From contig CALODL010000007.1 of assembly GCA_942492115.1 (NCBI GenBank), positions 105,512-169,511 of the forward strand: a stretch of DNA of 64,000 nt, written 5' to 3'. The DNA is from CALODL01 sp942492115 (lineage in GTDB: Bacteria > Planctomycetota > Phycisphaerae > UBA1845 > CAIVHJ01). This document shows positions 17,762-26,566 of the stretch, in pieces (position 1 is the stretch's first letter; every line of letters starts with the position of its first letter). The notes below the pieces were generated by a model that saw only the letters and a list, made by a program, of their open reading frames with translations, searched no databases and was not told the origin of the DNA. The position numbers and the translations under genes are program-made.

Positions 17762-19084
17762 CTACCCCACTCCCGGCCGCGCCACGGGGCGGCCAATCGA
17801 CACATAGGTGAATCCCAGATCGGCCAGCGCCTGGCCGTCGTAGAGATTGCGCCCATCGAAAATCAGCTTCTGACGCAACTGGGTCCCGATGGCGTCGAAG
17901 TCAGGTGTGCGGAATTCGGGCCAGTCAGTGAAGACCACCAGCGCATCGGCGCCGACGAGTGCAGCGTAGCCATCGTCGAATGTTCGCAGGTCACCGCCGA
18001 GCTCGTCAGTCGCGGTCCCGTTGGCCTCGGGGTCGTGGGCCTGCACGGTGAAACCGGCTTCGCGGAAGCGGCGAATGGCCGCAATCGCGGGCGCTTCACG
18101 GACGTCATCGGTGCGCGCCTTGAACGCCAACCCCCACACCGCCAGGGTGGTCGTGGGGGACTGATCGCCAAACCATTGCACGACGCGATCTGCAAAGCGT
18201 TGACGCTGATCCTGATTGACCCGATGAACAGCGGTGGCGATCTGTAGTTCAAAACCCACCGCAGTCCCCATGGACATGAATGCGGTCACATCTTTGGGAA
18301 AACACGAACCGCCATAGCCTACGCCGGGAAAGAGGAACGCGGATCCGATGCGCGAATCACTGCCGATCCCGCGCCTGACCTCCTCGACACTGGCCCCATA
18401 ATGATCACAAAGCGTGGCTACTTCATTCATGAACGAAATACGCGTCGCCAGCATTGCGTTGGCGGCGTACTTGGTCATCTCGGCGCTAGCGGCGGACATT
18501 GTCAGGATGCGCTCACCCTTACGCATGAACGGCGCATAGAGTTTCTTGACGGTGTTGATGGCATCTGGATTGTTGCATCCCAGAACCACACGATCCGGAC
18601 TGACGAAATCCTGAATCGCCGCCCCTTCCTTGAGGAACTCGGGGTTGCTGACGTAATCGAACGGCTGCCTGGTCTTGCTGGCGACGGCTTCACTCACGCG
18701 CTGGTGGGTACCGACGGGCACGGTGCTTTTCATGACGATGATGCGATGACTCTCCATCGCCGATCCGATTTCCGACGCAACGGAGAGGATGGCCGACAAA
18801 TCAGCCGAACCATCGGCGGCAGGAGGAGTGCCTACTGCGATGAAAATGACATCGTTATCGCGGACCGCGGTTGCGAGATCGGTGGTGAACTCGAGACGCC
18901 CGGCCTTGCCATTGCGCAGAATCATCTCGCTCAAACCCGGTTCATAAATCGGGATCTCACCGCGCTTGAGTCCCTCGATTTTGGCCGCATTGCAATCAAC
19001 GCTGGTCACGTGGTTACCGGCATCGGCAAAGCACGCCCCGGCAACCAGTCCAACATATCCACTTCCTACGACAGCTACTTTCAT
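17762..19084 (-). CDS. ugd: UDP-glucose 6-dehydrogenase
   Basis: 440 residues, the usual length. It opens with the NAD-binding 'MKVAVVGSGYVGLVAGACFA'. It then shows 'IFIAVGTPPAADGSADLSA', 'KSTVPVGTHQRV', 'NPEFLKEGAAIQDF' and the catalytic segment 'GVGYGGSCFPKD', with the nucleophilic Cys near residue 258. The enzyme oxidises UDP-glucose twice to UDP-glucuronate using two NAD+ in the cytoplasm. It supplies the epimerase just downstream and probably also the UDP-xylose synthase encoded at 44118-45056. In many bacteria this enzyme is activated by BY-kinases such as the Wzc-like protein of this operon; whether that holds here is not shown by the sequence. Confidence 0.95.
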   Translation of the reverse strand: MKVAVVGSGYVGLVAGACFADAGNHVTSVDCNAAKIEGLKRGEIPIYEPGLSEMILRNGKAGRLEFTTDLATAVRDNDVIFIAVGTPPAADGSADLSAILSVASEIGSAMESHRIIVMKSTVPVGTHQRVSEAVASKTRQPFDYVSNPEFLKEGAAIQDFVSPDRVVLGCNNPDAINTVKKLYAPFMRKGERILTMSAASAEMTKYAANAMLATRISFMNEVATLCDHYGASVEEVRRGIGSDSRIGSAFLFPGVGYGGSCFPKDVTAFMSMGTAVGFELQIATAVHRVNQDQRQRFADRVVQWFGDQSPTTTLAVWGLAFKARTDDVREAPAIAAIRRFREAGFTVQAHDPEANGTATDELGGDLRTFDDGYAALVGADALVVFTDWPEFRTPDFDAIGTQLRQKLIFDGRNLYDGQALADLGFTYVSIGRPVARPGVG

Positions 19085-19108
19085 TCATCTCTGCTTTCAG
19101 TATCCGCA

Positions 19109-19879
19109 CTACGTCCCGGTCTTGTTGCGCCCGGTCATCTCAGACAGCACCATCCCACAAAACAGCGTGTTGGTCACCAGATAGCGCCGCCACAACCGCC
19201 GAGGCTCCTGGAGCAGCCGGTACAACCATTCCATGCCAAGCCGCTGCCACACTACGGGAGCCCGCACGGCTTTCCCGGCCATGACATCAAATGCTCCACC
19301 GACGCCATGGCACACCGGCACGTTCAGGTGTGTGCGCCACTTGGCCAGAAACAATTCCTTCTTGGGTGAACTCATCGCGGCGAGCAGGATGTCTGGTCGT
19401 GCATCGGCGATTGCATCCGCTACCGCGCGCTCTTCCGAACTGTCGAAGTACCCATTGCGTTGGCCGCACACAACGACACCGGGGTACTCCTCGTTGATCC
19501 GCCGCACGGTCTCATCGAGGACGTCCTGGGTTGCCCCCAGGCAGTAGATCCGATAGCCGCGTTGTGCTCCGCGGGCAAGCATGGCGGTCATCAAATCGAT
19601 GCCCGTGACACGTTCAGGAAGGCTCCTGCGCAGCAAACGAGATGCCCACACCACGCTCATGCCATCCGCAAGCGTCAGGTCCGCCTGACGCACGGCACTA
19701 TCGAGCGCAGCGTCTCGCCGCATGTTCACCAGCTTGGCCGCATTGACCACGCCAATGAGCAACTGCTTGCGGTCCGCGATCGCCTGATCGATGATATCGA
19801 GCACTTCGCCCTGATTCAGCGCATGCACCGACACCCCCAGCAGCGATTGACACGGCCATGTCCGCGGCGCTTCAGCCAT
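19109..19879 (-). CDS. WecG/TagA/CpsF family glycosyltransferase (GT26)
   Basis: About 256 residues from the ATG at 19879, chosen for its GAGGG six bases upstream; an ATG at 19885 is in frame. The family motifs are in order: 'IGVVNAAKLVNMRRD' (Asn/Asp of the donor site), 'LTLADGMSVVWASRLL', 'ERVTGIDLM', 'YRIYCLGATQDVLDE' and 'LLAAMSSPKKELFLAKW', then 'VCHGVGGAFDVMAG' and the basic amphipathic C-terminus 'EWLYRLLQEPRRLWRRYL' that anchors the enzyme at the membrane. GT26 enzymes add the second sugar (often ManNAc or ManNAcA) to a lipid-linked first sugar, so it probably acts right after the initiating transferase encoded at 22426-24198. Confidence 0.92.
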   Translation of the reverse strand: MAEAPRTWPCQSLLGVSVHALNQGEVLDIIDQAIADRKQLLIGVVNAAKLVNMRRDAALDSAVRQADLTLADGMSVVWASRLLRRSLPERVTGIDLMTAMLARGAQRGYRIYCLGATQDVLDETVRRINEEYPGVVVCGQRNGYFDSSEERAVADAIADARPDILLAAMSSPKKELFLAKWRTHLNVPVCHGVGGAFDVMAGKAVRAPVVWQRLGMEWLYRLLQEPRRLWRRYLVTNTLFCGMVLSEMTGRNKTGT

Positions 19880-20033
19880 TCTCATCCCTCGAAATGTGTA
19901 CGTCGATCCCGATCGCCAGGATCGCCTCAACCGCGTGATCCGACCCCAACCCGCGGTTCGATTCCTTCAGCAGAGCCTACAATCGCAGGGCCGAAAACAA
20001 AAGCTGACCCGGCTGGAAATGGTGTCAAAATGG

Positions 20034-21167
20034 TCATGCGGCGTCCCATTCGGGTCCGAACGCATAGAGCAGCCAGCCCATGTGGTAGGGCCGCGTCTCG
20101 GCGTCGATCCGCCCCGGTGGACAGACGACGCCGACACCCGGTACCCGCAGACTCGGATGGAGGCGACTGATGGCTGCTTGCAGGCTGCGCACCAGCTTGC
20201 CAGGTTCTCGGCGAGCGACTTTGCGCCAGACGACGTCGACCTGTTCATCGATCAGCGAACCGTTCAATTCGGGGGCATGATGCAACCACGCCAGGCTCTT
20301 CTTGATGGCCGGTCCGATGTCGATTCCCGCGGCTTCCGGCAGGGCGTACAGGGCCATCGGCGCCATCGCGTCCTGATGCACGGCATAAACCGGATAGCCT
20401 TCGAGTGCTCGGCCGCTGCGGATATCGAAGTGCCACCACCACTGCCCGGCCGGACCTTGCAGGTCAATCATCTTGCGAGCTGCCGATCGCGCTGCGTCAA
20501 GAGCCGTGCTGCGACCGCTGTGCGTGAAGTAGTGACTGAGTGCTTGAATCGGATAGACAAAATCGGCGAAGCAACACACATGGTCGCGCCAGCGTTGTCC
20601 GCCTGCGCCCGCCGGACGATGGGCAAACAGCCCGGAAGGGTGCTGTGAATCGAGCAAGCGCTGCGCCGCAGCATCAGCCAGGCCCGCATCGATTCCACGG
20701 TCGCCGCCATCTACGACAAGCGCGGTCACGCACCAGCTGTGCTCGACCGTTGGATGCGCACCGGCTACGGGATCCATCGTACGCAAGTGCTCGAGAATAC
20801 GATCTGCCCCATCATGGTTGCACACCCGAGCAGCCCACAGTGTCAAGGCTACCGCACCGATGTCCGTCTCGGTCTCAACCGCAGCACACAGCCGGTCCAT
20901 GAAATTGTCGAGGGTATCACCACACAACACTTCGCGGGCGACATCTGCGTTCTCGCGTGCCAGCGCAATGGCCACAATTGCGGAGTAACGCACACTGTGG
21001 CCTTCCAGCCGATCTCGACCATCGTGGCGCAACCGGAACGCGAAGATCCCGTCTTCCTTGCGGTACATCCGCGGCAGTGAGCGAATGGCCAAGGCCCGCA
21101 ACTCACGAATCATCTGCCGGCAGGACTCAGGCTGAACAGCAGTCGGTGGTGACATCAACTGACTCAC
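20034..21167 (-). CDS. Unknown 377-residue protein in EPS operon, alpha/alpha-toroid-like
   Basis: No family is recognised with certainty. The protein is soluble and rich in paired helices with aromatic and Gly turns, for example 'LEGHSVRYSAIVAIALAREN', 'LDSQHPSGLFAHRPAG', 'HYFTHSGRSTALDAA' and 'WWWHFDIRSGRALEGYPVYA', with a His/Trp/Tyr-rich end 'RPYHMGWLLYAFGPEWDAA'. This layout resembles six-hairpin toroids found in glycoside hydrolases, polysaccharide lyases and terpene cyclases. No signal peptide is present, so it would act in the cytoplasm. The start is a GTG at 21167 (ATG at 21155 is the alternative). It sits nine bases after the Wza-like gene, so it is expressed with the export machinery. 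Confidence 0.6.
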   Translation of the reverse strand: MSQLMSPPTAVQPESCRQMIRELRALAIRSLPRMYRKEDGIFAFRLRHDGRDRLEGHSVRYSAIVAIALARENADVAREVLCGDTLDNFMDRLCAAVETETDIGAVALTLWAARVCNHDGADRILEHLRTMDPVAGAHPTVEHSWCVTALVVDGGDRGIDAGLADAAAQRLLDSQHPSGLFAHRPAGAGGQRWRDHVCCFADFVYPIQALSHYFTHSGRSTALDAARSAARKMIDLQGPAGQWWWHFDIRSGRALEGYPVYAVHQDAMAPMALYALPEAAGIDIGPAIKKSLAWLHHAPELNGSLIDEQVDVVWRKVARREPGKLVRSLQAAISRLHPSLRVPGVGVVCPPGRIDAETRPYHMGWLLYAFGPEWDAA

Positions 21168-21176
21168 GACTCCTCG

Positions 21177-22301
21177 CTATCTCTGGAGGAAACCAAAGGG
21201 ATTGAACGAGTCTTCGAGGTTCTGATTGATACCGGCATTGTCGAATCGACTGTGCAGATCCTCACGCGCGGTTACAGTGTAAGTAACCGTTGCACCGGCC
21301 CGAATGAAGATGTTCTCGGCAATCCATTCCTGTACGACGGTCTCGATCGTCGGAGGGACCCACAGGATATCGCCGGCCGCCATCTGAATATTGGGGTCTT
21401 CACCCTTCCTGATGCGGTCGAGATCCAGTTTCACGTGAACATCCTTGCCGTCGGGAAGGCGGCGCACGAGGGTCGCCTCGCGCGGGGTGACGTCATAGCG
21501 CAATCCGCCGGCTCCTGCAAGAGCCTGCAGCACGGACACCTTGACTCCGGGGGCGAACTGCTGGTTCAGCGGTGAATTGACCAGGCCTCCGACATAAACC
21601 GTATTGGGGTCCGCCGGCATCACCCTGATGATATCCCCGTTCTCGAGAGGATCGAGCGACAACGCTGCGGCCAGTTCGCGCGGATCGCTGAGATCGAGTT
21701 CGACCTCTTCGGTGGGTCGACGCAGGCGCCTCAGTTTGACCCGTCCAGCCGCCTCGGACAACCCGCCCGCCAGATTGATCGCAAATAGCATGTTGCGCTC
21801 GGTTCGCGGCAGTGGCACGACGCCCGGCAAGCTGACTGCCCCCGTCACCATGACGTTGGTCGTCTTGGCCTCTGTCATGGCAATATACGCCACTGCGTCG
21901 CGAAACACGGCGGGCACGTATGCCTCCGTTAGCGCTTTCTCCGCATCTTCGATTTCGAGGCCGCCAACGTTCACGGCGCCCACAGCCGGCAACGTGAGAT
22001 TGCCTTCGCGGTCGATGCGCAGGTCGATCGGACCGAAGCCCGATCCCTCGCCAATACCGCTGAGTTGCACGGCAACGACATCACCTGGACCGAGCTTGTA
22101 CGCGCCCAGTTCGCGATCGAGGAGCTGGACGACGGCGGCCATGGCCTCGTCGTCCTTCACGACCGAGGACGCATCAACGTACTCCTGTTCGATGACCTTC
22201 AGTTCATCGACACTGATGCGATGGTCGTTCATACAGCCGGAGAACACTACCAGGATAGTGCCCCAGCCCAACGGTCCGATGATTCGTGCCGCGGTAGTCA
22301 T
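21177..22301 (-). CDS. Wza-type polysaccharide export lipoprotein (SLBB domains)
   Basis: 374 residues from the ATG at 22301 with GGAGG five bases before it. It begins with a lipoprotein signal ending in 'LVVFSGC' (lipidated Cys near residue 24). 'YKLGPGDVVAVQLSG' opens the Poly_export domain, followed by SLBB/soluble ligand-binding beta-grasp units: 'NVMVTGAVSLPGVVPLP', then 'NTVYVGGLVNSPLNQQFAPG' and 'VLQALAGAGGLRYDVTPREA'. Such proteins form the outer-membrane or periplasmic channel for EPS, working with the Wzc-type copolymerase encoded upstream. The C-terminus 'QEWIAENIFIRAGATVTYTV' could form the membrane-spanning helix or strand. Confidence 0.92.
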   Translation of the reverse strand: MTTAARIIGPLGWGTILVVFSGCMNDHRISVDELKVIEQEYVDASSVVKDDEAMAAVVQLLDRELGAYKLGPGDVVAVQLSGIGEGSGFGPIDLRIDREGNLTLPAVGAVNVGGLEIEDAEKALTEAYVPAVFRDAVAYIAMTEAKTTNVMVTGAVSLPGVVPLPRTERNMLFAINLAGGLSEAAGRVKLRRLRRPTEEVELDLSDPRELAAALSLDPLENGDIIRVMPADPNTVYVGGLVNSPLNQQFAPGVKVSVLQALAGAGGLRYDVTPREATLVRRLPDGKDVHVKLDLDRIRKGEDPNIQMAAGDILWVPPTIETVVQEWIAENIFIRAGATVTYTVTAREDLHSRFDNAGINQNLEDSFNPFGFLQR

Positions 22302-22425
22302 GTCGCCTCCCAATACATGCGCCGGGGCGCTCTGCGCGCAACCGATGAATTGGCCTTGAGATTACAGTCAGTCTGAATGAATCATCGGCCGTTCGCCGGA
22401 ACTGGCCCGGAAAAAACCACGGGGA

Positions 22426-24198
22426 TCAGGCAGGAGACGACGCGCCGGGCACTGGTGGGACCGGAGGTTCAGCGGGCGGGTTGGGCACGTCGTGATGGGC
22501 TGAGCTGATGAGCCATTCCTGGGGCACGCTCCACTTGCCGCCGCAAGTCAACACGGTGGCCACCAGGATCTTCAGGTCCAGCCAGATTGAGAAATGACGC
22601 ACGTAGGCGATGTCGTAGTAGATCCACTCATGGAAGTCGCCCTGGGACCGATCGTCGCTGCGACACACCTGCCAGAGTCCGGTAATACCCGGACGGACCG
22701 ATAACCTGGCTCGGCGCCACGGAACGCAGATCTGGTTCTCGCGGAATGGGGACGGCCTGGGGCCCACCAGGCTCATGTGCCCGACCAGCACATTGAACAA
22801 CTGTGGTAACTCGTCGATGTTGGTCATTCGCAACAGCGTCCCGATTCGGGTTACGCGTGGATCCTTGGCCATCTTGAATTGTGGCCCGTCCACCTCGCTG
22901 TTGGCATAGAGCTCGCGCTGTTTCTCATGGGCGTCGCTGACCATCGTTCGGAACTTGACGCACGGGAACTCTCGACCGCCGACCTGTTCACGAAGGTGAC
23001 TGAAGAAGACGGGCCCGCGTGATTCGAGCTTGATGAGGATGGCCACGACAATGAACACCGGCAACAGCGCGATCAACGCCAGGCTCGATAGAACCACGTC
23101 CCCGACGCGCTTGATGGCCTGGTGTGCACGGCGACGACGCGTCTGCACATTGGCCACGGTGCCCCCGATCGGAGCACGGTCGAGATGCGGATCGATACGC
23201 GGACTTGCCGCGGGCAGAGTAAAATAGCTACCGCCATCCTGCGTGCCACAACACCGCCCGCTGACGACGCGATGACTGGCCGTTGCCTGAGAGGCAATAC
23301 GCGTACCCGTCGCGAGCAGCGAGTGCGCCACCGTTGCACCCTGCTCGATATGGCTGTTGGCTCCGACAACACCCGGACCGATGATGGTCGCGCATTCGGC
23401 GATCGTCACGCCATCGTGGATGATCAAAGGTCCAACCAGCCGGGCCGACGGATGGATCTGGCAGTTGGGGCCGACGAGCACTTCGGGGGACTTTTCGGAA
23501 AAAGTGGAGCGGACGCCGTTGTGCATGGCGTATGTGATCAGCCGCTCATTGAGCCCGAGCAAACCCGATTCCTGCGTGAGGTCGACGATGTCGATCGCAA
23601 TCGCTTCGTCCCGGCTGAACACACCGTTTTGCGACAGCAGGCCACGAAGTTGCTCGAGCGAATCGAACTTCAGATCGGTCAGTGCACCGACTGGAACCAG
23701 AGATGCGAACAACGCGCGCCCGGCAACCTCCGGCCAGTTGACCTGACCGTACAGGCGCTGGACACGTCGCACCCGACCCTGCCCATCCTGATCGATGCGT
23801 TCGCGCGTCTGGTCGGCCGCCGCGCCCACGGCAACCAGATGCACCGCACCACCATAGCGGCTGTACTCGGCAACCATGTCACCCAAGTCCGGTGGGACCG
23901 CGGGCATGCGGGCCGCATCGATGACCAGCATGCGATCAGCAGGTTCCTTCGTCCGCAGGCGGACCGCCAGATCGGCCGGGGTCATGACCTCGACAATCGA
24001 CTGCGTACCCGCGGCGATATTGCGGGCGTAGTGTTCCTGCGGCTGGAAGGTGGGCATGACCCACAAAGGATTGGACGTCACGCCACGGAGGTCTTTGGCG
24101 TACTGCTCGATGAGGCTGCGCGCACCCAGCGGCAATCCGAGCAACGAGGTCCCGGCCGCGGCCCCCTGCACCTGACGGTCTATCAATAATGGAAACAT
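22426..24198 (-). CDS. Initiating sugar-phosphate transferase fused to a degenerate nucleotidyltransferase/beta-helix domain
   Basis: 590 residues in one intact frame, ATG at 24198 with GAGGA upstream. Residues 1-230 resemble the nucleotidyltransferase half of sugar-1-phosphate pyrophosphorylases ('LLGLPLGARSLIEQYAKDL') but lack the Gly-rich GxGTR...PK loop. Residues 240-335 carry hexapeptide-like left-handed beta-helix turns ('VGPNCQIHPSARLVGPLIIH', 'VGANSHIEQGATVAHSLL'). Residues 355-565 are a polyprenyl-phosphate phosphoglycosyl transferase of the WcaJ/PglC type: a membrane helix 'VVLSSLALIALLPVFIVVA', then 'GPVFFSHLREQVGGREFPCV', 'KFRTM', 'RIGTLLRMTNIDELPQLFNV', 'MSLVGPRPS' and 'RPGITGLWQV'. 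This domain starts EPS synthesis by loading a sugar phosphate onto undecaprenyl phosphate. The extra front may regulate it. Confidence 0.88.
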   Translation of the reverse strand: MFPLLIDRQVQGAAAGTSLLGLPLGARSLIEQYAKDLRGVTSNPLWVMPTFQPQEHYARNIAAGTQSIVEVMTPADLAVRLRTKEPADRMLVIDAARMPAVPPDLGDMVAEYSRYGGAVHLVAVGAAADQTRERIDQDGQGRVRRVQRLYGQVNWPEVAGRALFASLVPVGALTDLKFDSLEQLRGLLSQNGVFSRDEAIAIDIVDLTQESGLLGLNERLITYAMHNGVRSTFSEKSPEVLVGPNCQIHPSARLVGPLIIHDGVTIAECATIIGPGVVGANSHIEQGATVAHSLLATGTRIASQATASHRVVSGRCCGTQDGGSYFTLPAASPRIDPHLDRAPIGGTVANVQTRRRRAHQAIKRVGDVVLSSLALIALLPVFIVVAILIKLESRGPVFFSHLREQVGGREFPCVKFRTMVSDAHEKQRELYANSEVDGPQFKMAKDPRVTRIGTLLRMTNIDELPQLFNVLVGHMSLVGPRPSPFRENQICVPWRRARLSVRPGITGLWQVCRSDDRSQGDFHEWIYYDIAYVRHFSIWLDLKILVATVLTCGGKWSVPQEWLISSAHHDVPNPPAEPPVPPVPGASSPA

Positions 24199-24222
24199 CG
24201 GTCCTCGTTCGATCGACCTGGC

Positions 24223-26541
24223 TCAACTCTCGAGCAGGCGGCGTTCGCCATTGTCCACGTCGGCGAGGTTTTCCAGTTGCGGCACTTCCCGGCCATCGCC
24301 GTAGCCGTAGCCGTATCCGTAGCCGTATCGACTGGCAGACTGACCACCGATCAGAATCGTCCCCAGCAGCGTTCCACCGGCCGCACTGAGGTCGGCGTAG
24401 GCCTGGATGACATCGGGGCGGGCACAGTGCGATGAACGCAGGACCATGACCGTGCCATCCACCTGGCCGGCCAGGATGCGCGAGTCCGCCACCGGCAGGA
24501 CCGGCGGGCTGTCGACGATGATAAGATCGTAATCTTTTTTCCATCGCGCCAGACATTTTGAAAATACACCGTTGGCCAGCTTCTCGAAATCGAACCCTGC
24601 GGGTCGGTGACCTGCAGCAACGACGTCAAAACGCGGTGTGTCGGTCGGCAGAATGACCTGCTCGTCCTTGGCCTGACCACAGAGCAGCGCCGCGAGTCCG
24701 AGCTTGGATTCGAAGCCCACCAGCCGCTGGGACACGGTTGGTGCCCGCAGGTCGCCTTCGACCAACAACACGCGCTTGCCCAACTGGGCCAGGCTCTTGG
24801 ACAGCAGGATCGACACCGAGGTCTTGCCGACCTGTGACGTCGAGCTGGTGACGAGAATAACCTGGCGACCGCGCCCCTGGATCCGCTTGAGCAGCGAGGT
24901 GCGGACCATACGAATGCTCTCTCCGAGCATCGCGCCGCCTTCGGTGACCGGATCGAGCGTCCGGGGCAACTCTGGGAGCTGTCCGAGGAACGGCACCGAC
25001 ACGGCGTTACGAACGTCGCCGATCGCACGGATCTTGGTGTCGGTCACGCCGCGGAGATAGGCCAGACCACAGCTGGCGCCCAGGGCTCCAACCACGGCCA
25101 GCAGCGAAAAAATGATCCGACGATCCCGATAGGGCTTCGTGGGTTCCAATGCCAGTGAAGCGATGCTGATCCGTGCCGGCGCTTTACTTTCGATTTCGAG
25201 GGCCTGCAGGCGGGCGTGCATTTGCTCTTCGGCCAGGCGGGTGCGGGCGATTTCCTCGTCGATGCCAGCCAGATCATGGGCCACTTCGCCCGTATCCTTG
25301 ACCCGGTCTTCCTGGGCAGCGATCGCTTCCTCGAGCAGATGGCGCTGGATCTCCTGACGATCAATGATGTGCTTGATCTTGTCGCGATCGAGCGGCATGG
25401 GCATTGCACCGGGCGAGCCGGCTCCGGCAAACGCAGTGGACGCCCCGCTCGGCGCGGCGCCAGGGACCTGGCCATCAAGTTGCTCCTCGCGCTGCTTGAG
25501 CATCTGTTCGGCATGCTCGACCGCCGTGCGGATGGCTTTGAACTTGGGGTGCGACCGGCCAAAGCTCTGAGACGCAATCTCCAGTTCCTGGCGGCGCAGG
25601 TCAGCATCGTTCTTGAGCACGCGCCACTCCGGATCGAGCGCGTAACTTCCGGCCTCGCTCCCGGAATCCTCGCCGCCGAGGCTGTCGAGTTCCCACCTGG
25701 CAATACTCTGCTCCATCTGGATGCGACGCAGTTCCTCCTCGAGCTCACGGAGCTGACGCCCCATGTCTCCGAGGACATCGTCGGATCCGACGGCTCCGAT
25801 CTGTTGCGCGATGGTGTACTTGGTCTGCAGCAAGCCATTGATCTTCTGCTCGAGAATGACGAGTTCGTCACGGAGCGTCTTCGTCGTGCGCTGTTCTTCT
25901 TCACGAGCCAGCGTGTCGCAATGTTTCTTGTATTCTTCGGCAACCGTGTCGGCAATCAGAGTCGCATCCTTTGCACTCCGACATTCGAATGAAATACCGA
26001 TCAAATCGGTGCCGCGTTCGGGCTTGACTTCGAGCGCCCGCATGAGCTTCTCGAGCATGACATTCTTCGCGATCGCCGTGGCATCTTCGACGTCCCCGCG
26101 ATACCACGTGGTTTGCTGCACCTCGGAACGCTCCAGGACCTTGCGCAGGACCTCCGGAGTGCGAATCGTGCTGACTTGCGTGCTGACGAAATTGGCAAAA
26201 CGCGGAACCACACCCTTGTTGTCTTCGGTAGCGAAGACCACGCGTTCAATCACGGGGCTGATATGCATTTTGGCAGTGGCGCGGTAGTTGGGAACGATGA
26301 GCAACCACAGAGGTGGAATGACCGCAGCACATAACAGAATCGTGATGGCCAGAATCATCCACTTGCGGGACCACAGCAGCCCGAGAATGTCGCCACTCTG
26401 GACGCCTCCCGCCGGTGCGGCGGATTCGACGGACAGGCCTCCACCGAAAAACTGGGCGGCCAACGGTGAACCGGAATCGTCCAGACCGCGATCTGGGCGC
26501 ATCAAGTCGCGTGGTGCATCCTTGTCCGGATACTCTAGCAT
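24223..26541 (-). CDS. Wzc-type polysaccharide copolymerase with BY-kinase domain
   Basis: 772 residues from the ATG at 26541. Residues 50-280 are the Wzz chain-length domain with the first membrane helix 'WMILAITILLCAAVIPPLWL'. A long coiled coil follows (residues 200-460, rich in Glu/Gln/Arg, for example 'RDELVILEQKINGLLQ'), and a second membrane helix 'IIFSLLAVVGALGASCGLAY' lies near 480. The kinase part has Walker A 'TSSTSQVGKTS' near 567, Walker A' 'VLLVEGD' near 594 and Walker B 'LIIVDSPP' near 674. The C-terminus carries a run of Tyr-Gly pairs, the usual autophosphorylation cluster, encoded by a 6-base tandem repeat. It controls EPS chain length and export together with the Wza-like protein. 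It lies 24 bases before the initiating transferase gene. Confidence 0.93.
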   Translation of the reverse strand: MLEYPDKDAPRDLMRPDRGLDDSGSPLAAQFFGGGLSVESAAPAGGVQSGDILGLLWSRKWMILAITILLCAAVIPPLWLLIVPNYRATAKMHISPVIERVVFATEDNKGVVPRFANFVSTQVSTIRTPEVLRKVLERSEVQQTTWYRGDVEDATAIAKNVMLEKLMRALEVKPERGTDLIGISFECRSAKDATLIADTVAEEYKKHCDTLAREEEQRTTKTLRDELVILEQKINGLLQTKYTIAQQIGAVGSDDVLGDMGRQLRELEEELRRIQMEQSIARWELDSLGGEDSGSEAGSYALDPEWRVLKNDADLRRQELEIASQSFGRSHPKFKAIRTAVEHAEQMLKQREEQLDGQVPGAAPSGASTAFAGAGSPGAMPMPLDRDKIKHIIDRQEIQRHLLEEAIAAQEDRVKDTGEVAHDLAGIDEEIARTRLAEEQMHARLQALEIESKAPARISIASLALEPTKPYRDRRIIFSLLAVVGALGASCGLAYLRGVTDTKIRAIGDVRNAVSVPFLGQLPELPRTLDPVTEGGAMLGESIRMVRTSLLKRIQGRGRQVILVTSSTSQVGKTSVSILLSKSLAQLGKRVLLVEGDLRAPTVSQRLVGFESKLGLAALLCGQAKDEQVILPTDTPRFDVVAAGHRPAGFDFEKLANGVFSKCLARWKKDYDLIIVDSPPVLPVADSRILAGQVDGTVMVLRSSHCARPDVIQAYADLSAAGGTLLGTILIGGQSASRYGYGYGYGYGDGREVPQLENLADVDNGERRLLES
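24299..24328. repeat. Five-copy 6-bp tandem repeat encoding the Tyr-Gly cluster
   Basis: Five adjacent copies of CCGTAG or CCGTAT lie inside the Wzc-like gene. Read on the minus strand they give alternating Tyr and Gly codons, so a change in copy number would add or remove one phosphorylatable Tyr-Gly pair without a frameshift. Confidence 0.9.
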
Positions 26542-26566
26542 CAATATTCTCCCAACTTACGAAGCA

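Noticed and set aside
19955..19965. GGTTCGATTCC, like a tRNA T-loop
   Set aside because: No matching acceptor, D-arm or anticodon stem could be found on either side, so it is not a tRNA.
24299..24328. Short tandem repeat considered as a CRISPR-like array
   Set aside because: The 6-bp units have no spacers and encode the Tyr-Gly tail of the BY-kinase.
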